From Aureimonas mangrovi (lineage in GTDB: Bacteria > Pseudomonadota > Alphaproteobacteria > Rhizobiales > Rhizobiaceae), in contig NZ_CP059692.1 of assembly GCF_014058705.1 (NCBI RefSeq), forward strand, positions 997,001-1,061,000: DNA of 64,000 bases, given 5' to 3'. How positions within the stretch are numbered: position 1 is the stretch's first letter; each line of letters starts with the position of its first letter. The notes beneath the pieces were generated by a model. The model had not been told where the DNA came from. It saw only the letters and a list, made by a program, of their open reading frames with translations, and searched no databases. Positions 62,943-64,000 of this stretch are shown piece after piece. A program made the translations under genes and the position numbers.

Positions 62943-64000
62943 GGCCCGCCGACCTTCTCGCTACGCCTCCCGATACGGACGTCGCGTGGCAACTTCTGAC
63001 GACGCTCCTGCCGACCGACGACGGCGCGACCCCTTTCGCATCGGTGATCGGCACCCTCTCGACGGCGCTGGTTTTCGCTGCCGCTGTATGGCTCGGATTC
63101 CAGATCGTCCAAGCATTGGTCACCGCCGCCCGGACGGGCGAGCCGCTGACGCGCGAGCAGGCCGGCGCGAGCGCGATCGTCCGCGTCGTCGTCGGGATCG
63201 GACTACTCGTACCGGTCACGTCGGCGGGGCTCTCGACGGCCCACTATCTGCTGCGCGACTGGGTAGCGCTGCCAGGCATCAACATCGCCAACCTCGCCGC
63301 CGAGGGCGCAGCGACACTGGTCGTTCGTGACGGCCAGCCGCTTGCACCGGTGTCCGCCGGCGGACGGGACGTCGCACTCGCTATCCTTGAGTCCGAGGTC
63401 TGCGTCCGGGCGCACGATGTCGCGCGCGCGTGGCGGCACGTCGCGGCGAGCAACGTAGCGGTGCTTCCTCCGGTCGCGGGAACGCCGGTCGTGAGCCCTG
63501 CGCGATCGTCGTGGCTTCCGTGGGGCGAGGACACCCCCGAGAGCGTGACCGGATTCGCGTGGTCATGGGGTCCCGCCTGCGGCTCACTGACGGTCTCGGC
63601 CGCGACCGATTTCGGCGGCGGCGCATTCGGTGAGGCTCGCCGCGGGGCGGTCGGAGCGATCGTCGCCGGGGTCCGGGAGGCCGAATGGCTGAATGCCTTG
63701 GCGGAGGAGTTGCGGTCGGTCTCGTTAGTGCGAGGGCACGGTCCCGAGTACGCGGAGGTGCTGCGGGAAGCGGGCGCGCTGCCGACCGATCTCGCCGCCG
63801 ATCTCCGTGCGGCAGGAGAGGCATACGACCGGGCGCTGTCGGCGGATGCGGTGCGGCTGACGGCGGCGGACGCTTCGACGGCGGACATGCGAGCCCTCGT
63901 CCTCGAGGACGTGCGGGAGCGCGGATGGTACGCCCTCGGTTCGTACTACCGCGTTATGGCGCACACCTCCCTCTCGGCAACGTCGGCGGTCGCCGAACGG
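62939..64000 (+). CDS. DotA/TraY-family conjugation protein, 3' end beyond window
   Basis: The first 354 residues are visible. PPDTDVAWQLLTTLLPTDDGATPFASVIGTL with a hydrophobic segment FAAAVWLGFQIVQALV, TAARTGEPL, VGIGLLVPVTSAGLSTAHYLLRDWVALPG and IANLAAEGAATL match the N-terminal part of DotA/TraY-type membrane proteins of IncI/Dot-Icm-like (type IVB) secretion systems. It is large normally (over 700 residues). Its ATG overlaps the mobilization gene stop. It indicates a type IVB-style transfer system in the element. Confidence 0.8.
   Translation, partial: MRPADLLATPPDTDVAWQLLTTLLPTDDGATPFASVIGTLSTALVFAAAVWLGFQIVQALVTAARTGEPLTREQAGASAIVRVVVGIGLLVPVTSAGLSTAHYLLRDWVALPGINIANLAAEGAATLVVRDGQPLAPVSAGGRDVALAILESEVCVRAHDVARAWRHVAASNVAVLPPVAGTPVVSPARSSWLPWGEDTPESVTGFAWSWGPACGSLTVSAATDFGGGAFGEARRGAVGAIVAGVREAEWLNALAEELRSVSLVRGHGPEYAEVLREAGALPTDLAADLRAAGEAYDRALSADAVRLTAADASTADMRALVLEDVRERGWYALGSYYRVMAHTSLSATSAVAER

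Larger units (their letters stand above)
55268..64000. mobile_element. Integrated conjugative element, left part
   Basis: A tRNA-Arg(ACG) 3' half and tandem repeats lie directly beside a tyrosine integrase, followed by cargo, a MOBQ-type relaxase, a candidate oriT, a small mobilization protein and a DotA/TraY-family gene. This is the order expected of an ICE or integrated conjugative plasmid. The right end is outside the window. Part of the cargo (57064-59527) looks visibly lower in GC than the flanking DNA. Confidence 0.85.

Noticed and set aside
1-64000. CRISPR arrays, rRNA genes and riboswitches
   Set aside because: I looked for regular spaced repeats, rRNA-like conserved stretches and known aptamer signatures and saw none.

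Overview
The window is GC-rich, densely coded DNA from an alphaproteobacterium. The FixL-FixJ-FixK oxygen circuit, the AztC/AztD zinc proteins, the KduI/KduD pair, long runs of start/stop-overlapping genes and a typical alphaproteobacterial tRNA-Arg(ACG) 3' half all fit the Hyphomicrobiales (Rhizobiales). I cannot name a genus from sequence alone.

Layout. (1) 1-8720: the 5' part of an SDR gene and an AraC regulator, then a glycerol-3-phosphate/sugar-type ABC transporter operon (ATPase, two permeases, binding protein, phosphodiesterase) with a LOG-family gene upstream and a divergent DeoR regulator. (2) 8787-13335: a zinc-scarcity operon (AztC binding protein, an AztD-ZinT fusion, a COG0523 GTPase) with Zur-box-like palindromes. 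The aztA/aztB transporter genes are not present here. (3) 13780-26019: eleven genes for an unidentified glycoconjugate: seven or eight glycosyltransferases, a two-domain sucrose-phosphate-synthase-like protein, a GT29-like protein, an acyl-CoA dehydrogenase homologue and a PIG-L deacetylase/SAM methyltransferase fusion. (4) 26285-28411: a PAS-GGDEF-EAL protein. (5) 28490-47686: a low-oxygen respiration island with cydABX and divergent cydDC sharing one FNR/FixK box, an orphan receiver behind a second box, fixLJ, a FixJ-like site ahead of a fixK-like gene, a universal stress protein, a complete Na+-NQR set (nqrABCDEF, apbE, nqrM), a CBS-domain protein, a Tat-exported nitroreductase and a second stress protein. 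(6) 47688-54425: an IS5-type transposase scrap, then an eight-gene operon with a polar-amino-acid-type ABC transporter, a zinc dehydrogenase and kduD/kduI under a GntR regulator with a palindromic operator. (7) 54650-64000: transposase and recombinase debris, then an integrated conjugative element at the 3' half of tRNA-Arg(ACG). It carries a tyrosine integrase, a two-gene cargo module (a NA37-like protein and a membrane protein), a MOBQ-type relaxase, a candidate oriT, a small mobilization protein and the start of a DotA/TraY-family gene that leaves the window.

How it fits together. FixLJ would sense low oxygen and activate fixK through the FixJ-like site. FixK would then act on the TTGAT-N4-ATCAA-type boxes to raise the cytochrome bd oxidase, its CydDC assembly transporter and the orphan receiver. 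The downstream nqr genes add an NADH-oxidising pump, with ApbE supplying covalent FMN and NqrM helping maturation. The strongest candidates for new biology are the sugar/deacetylase/methyltransferase cluster, a compact NqrB that lacks its usual FMN-threonine segment, the AztD-ZinT fusion, and the two-gene cargo of the conjugative element.
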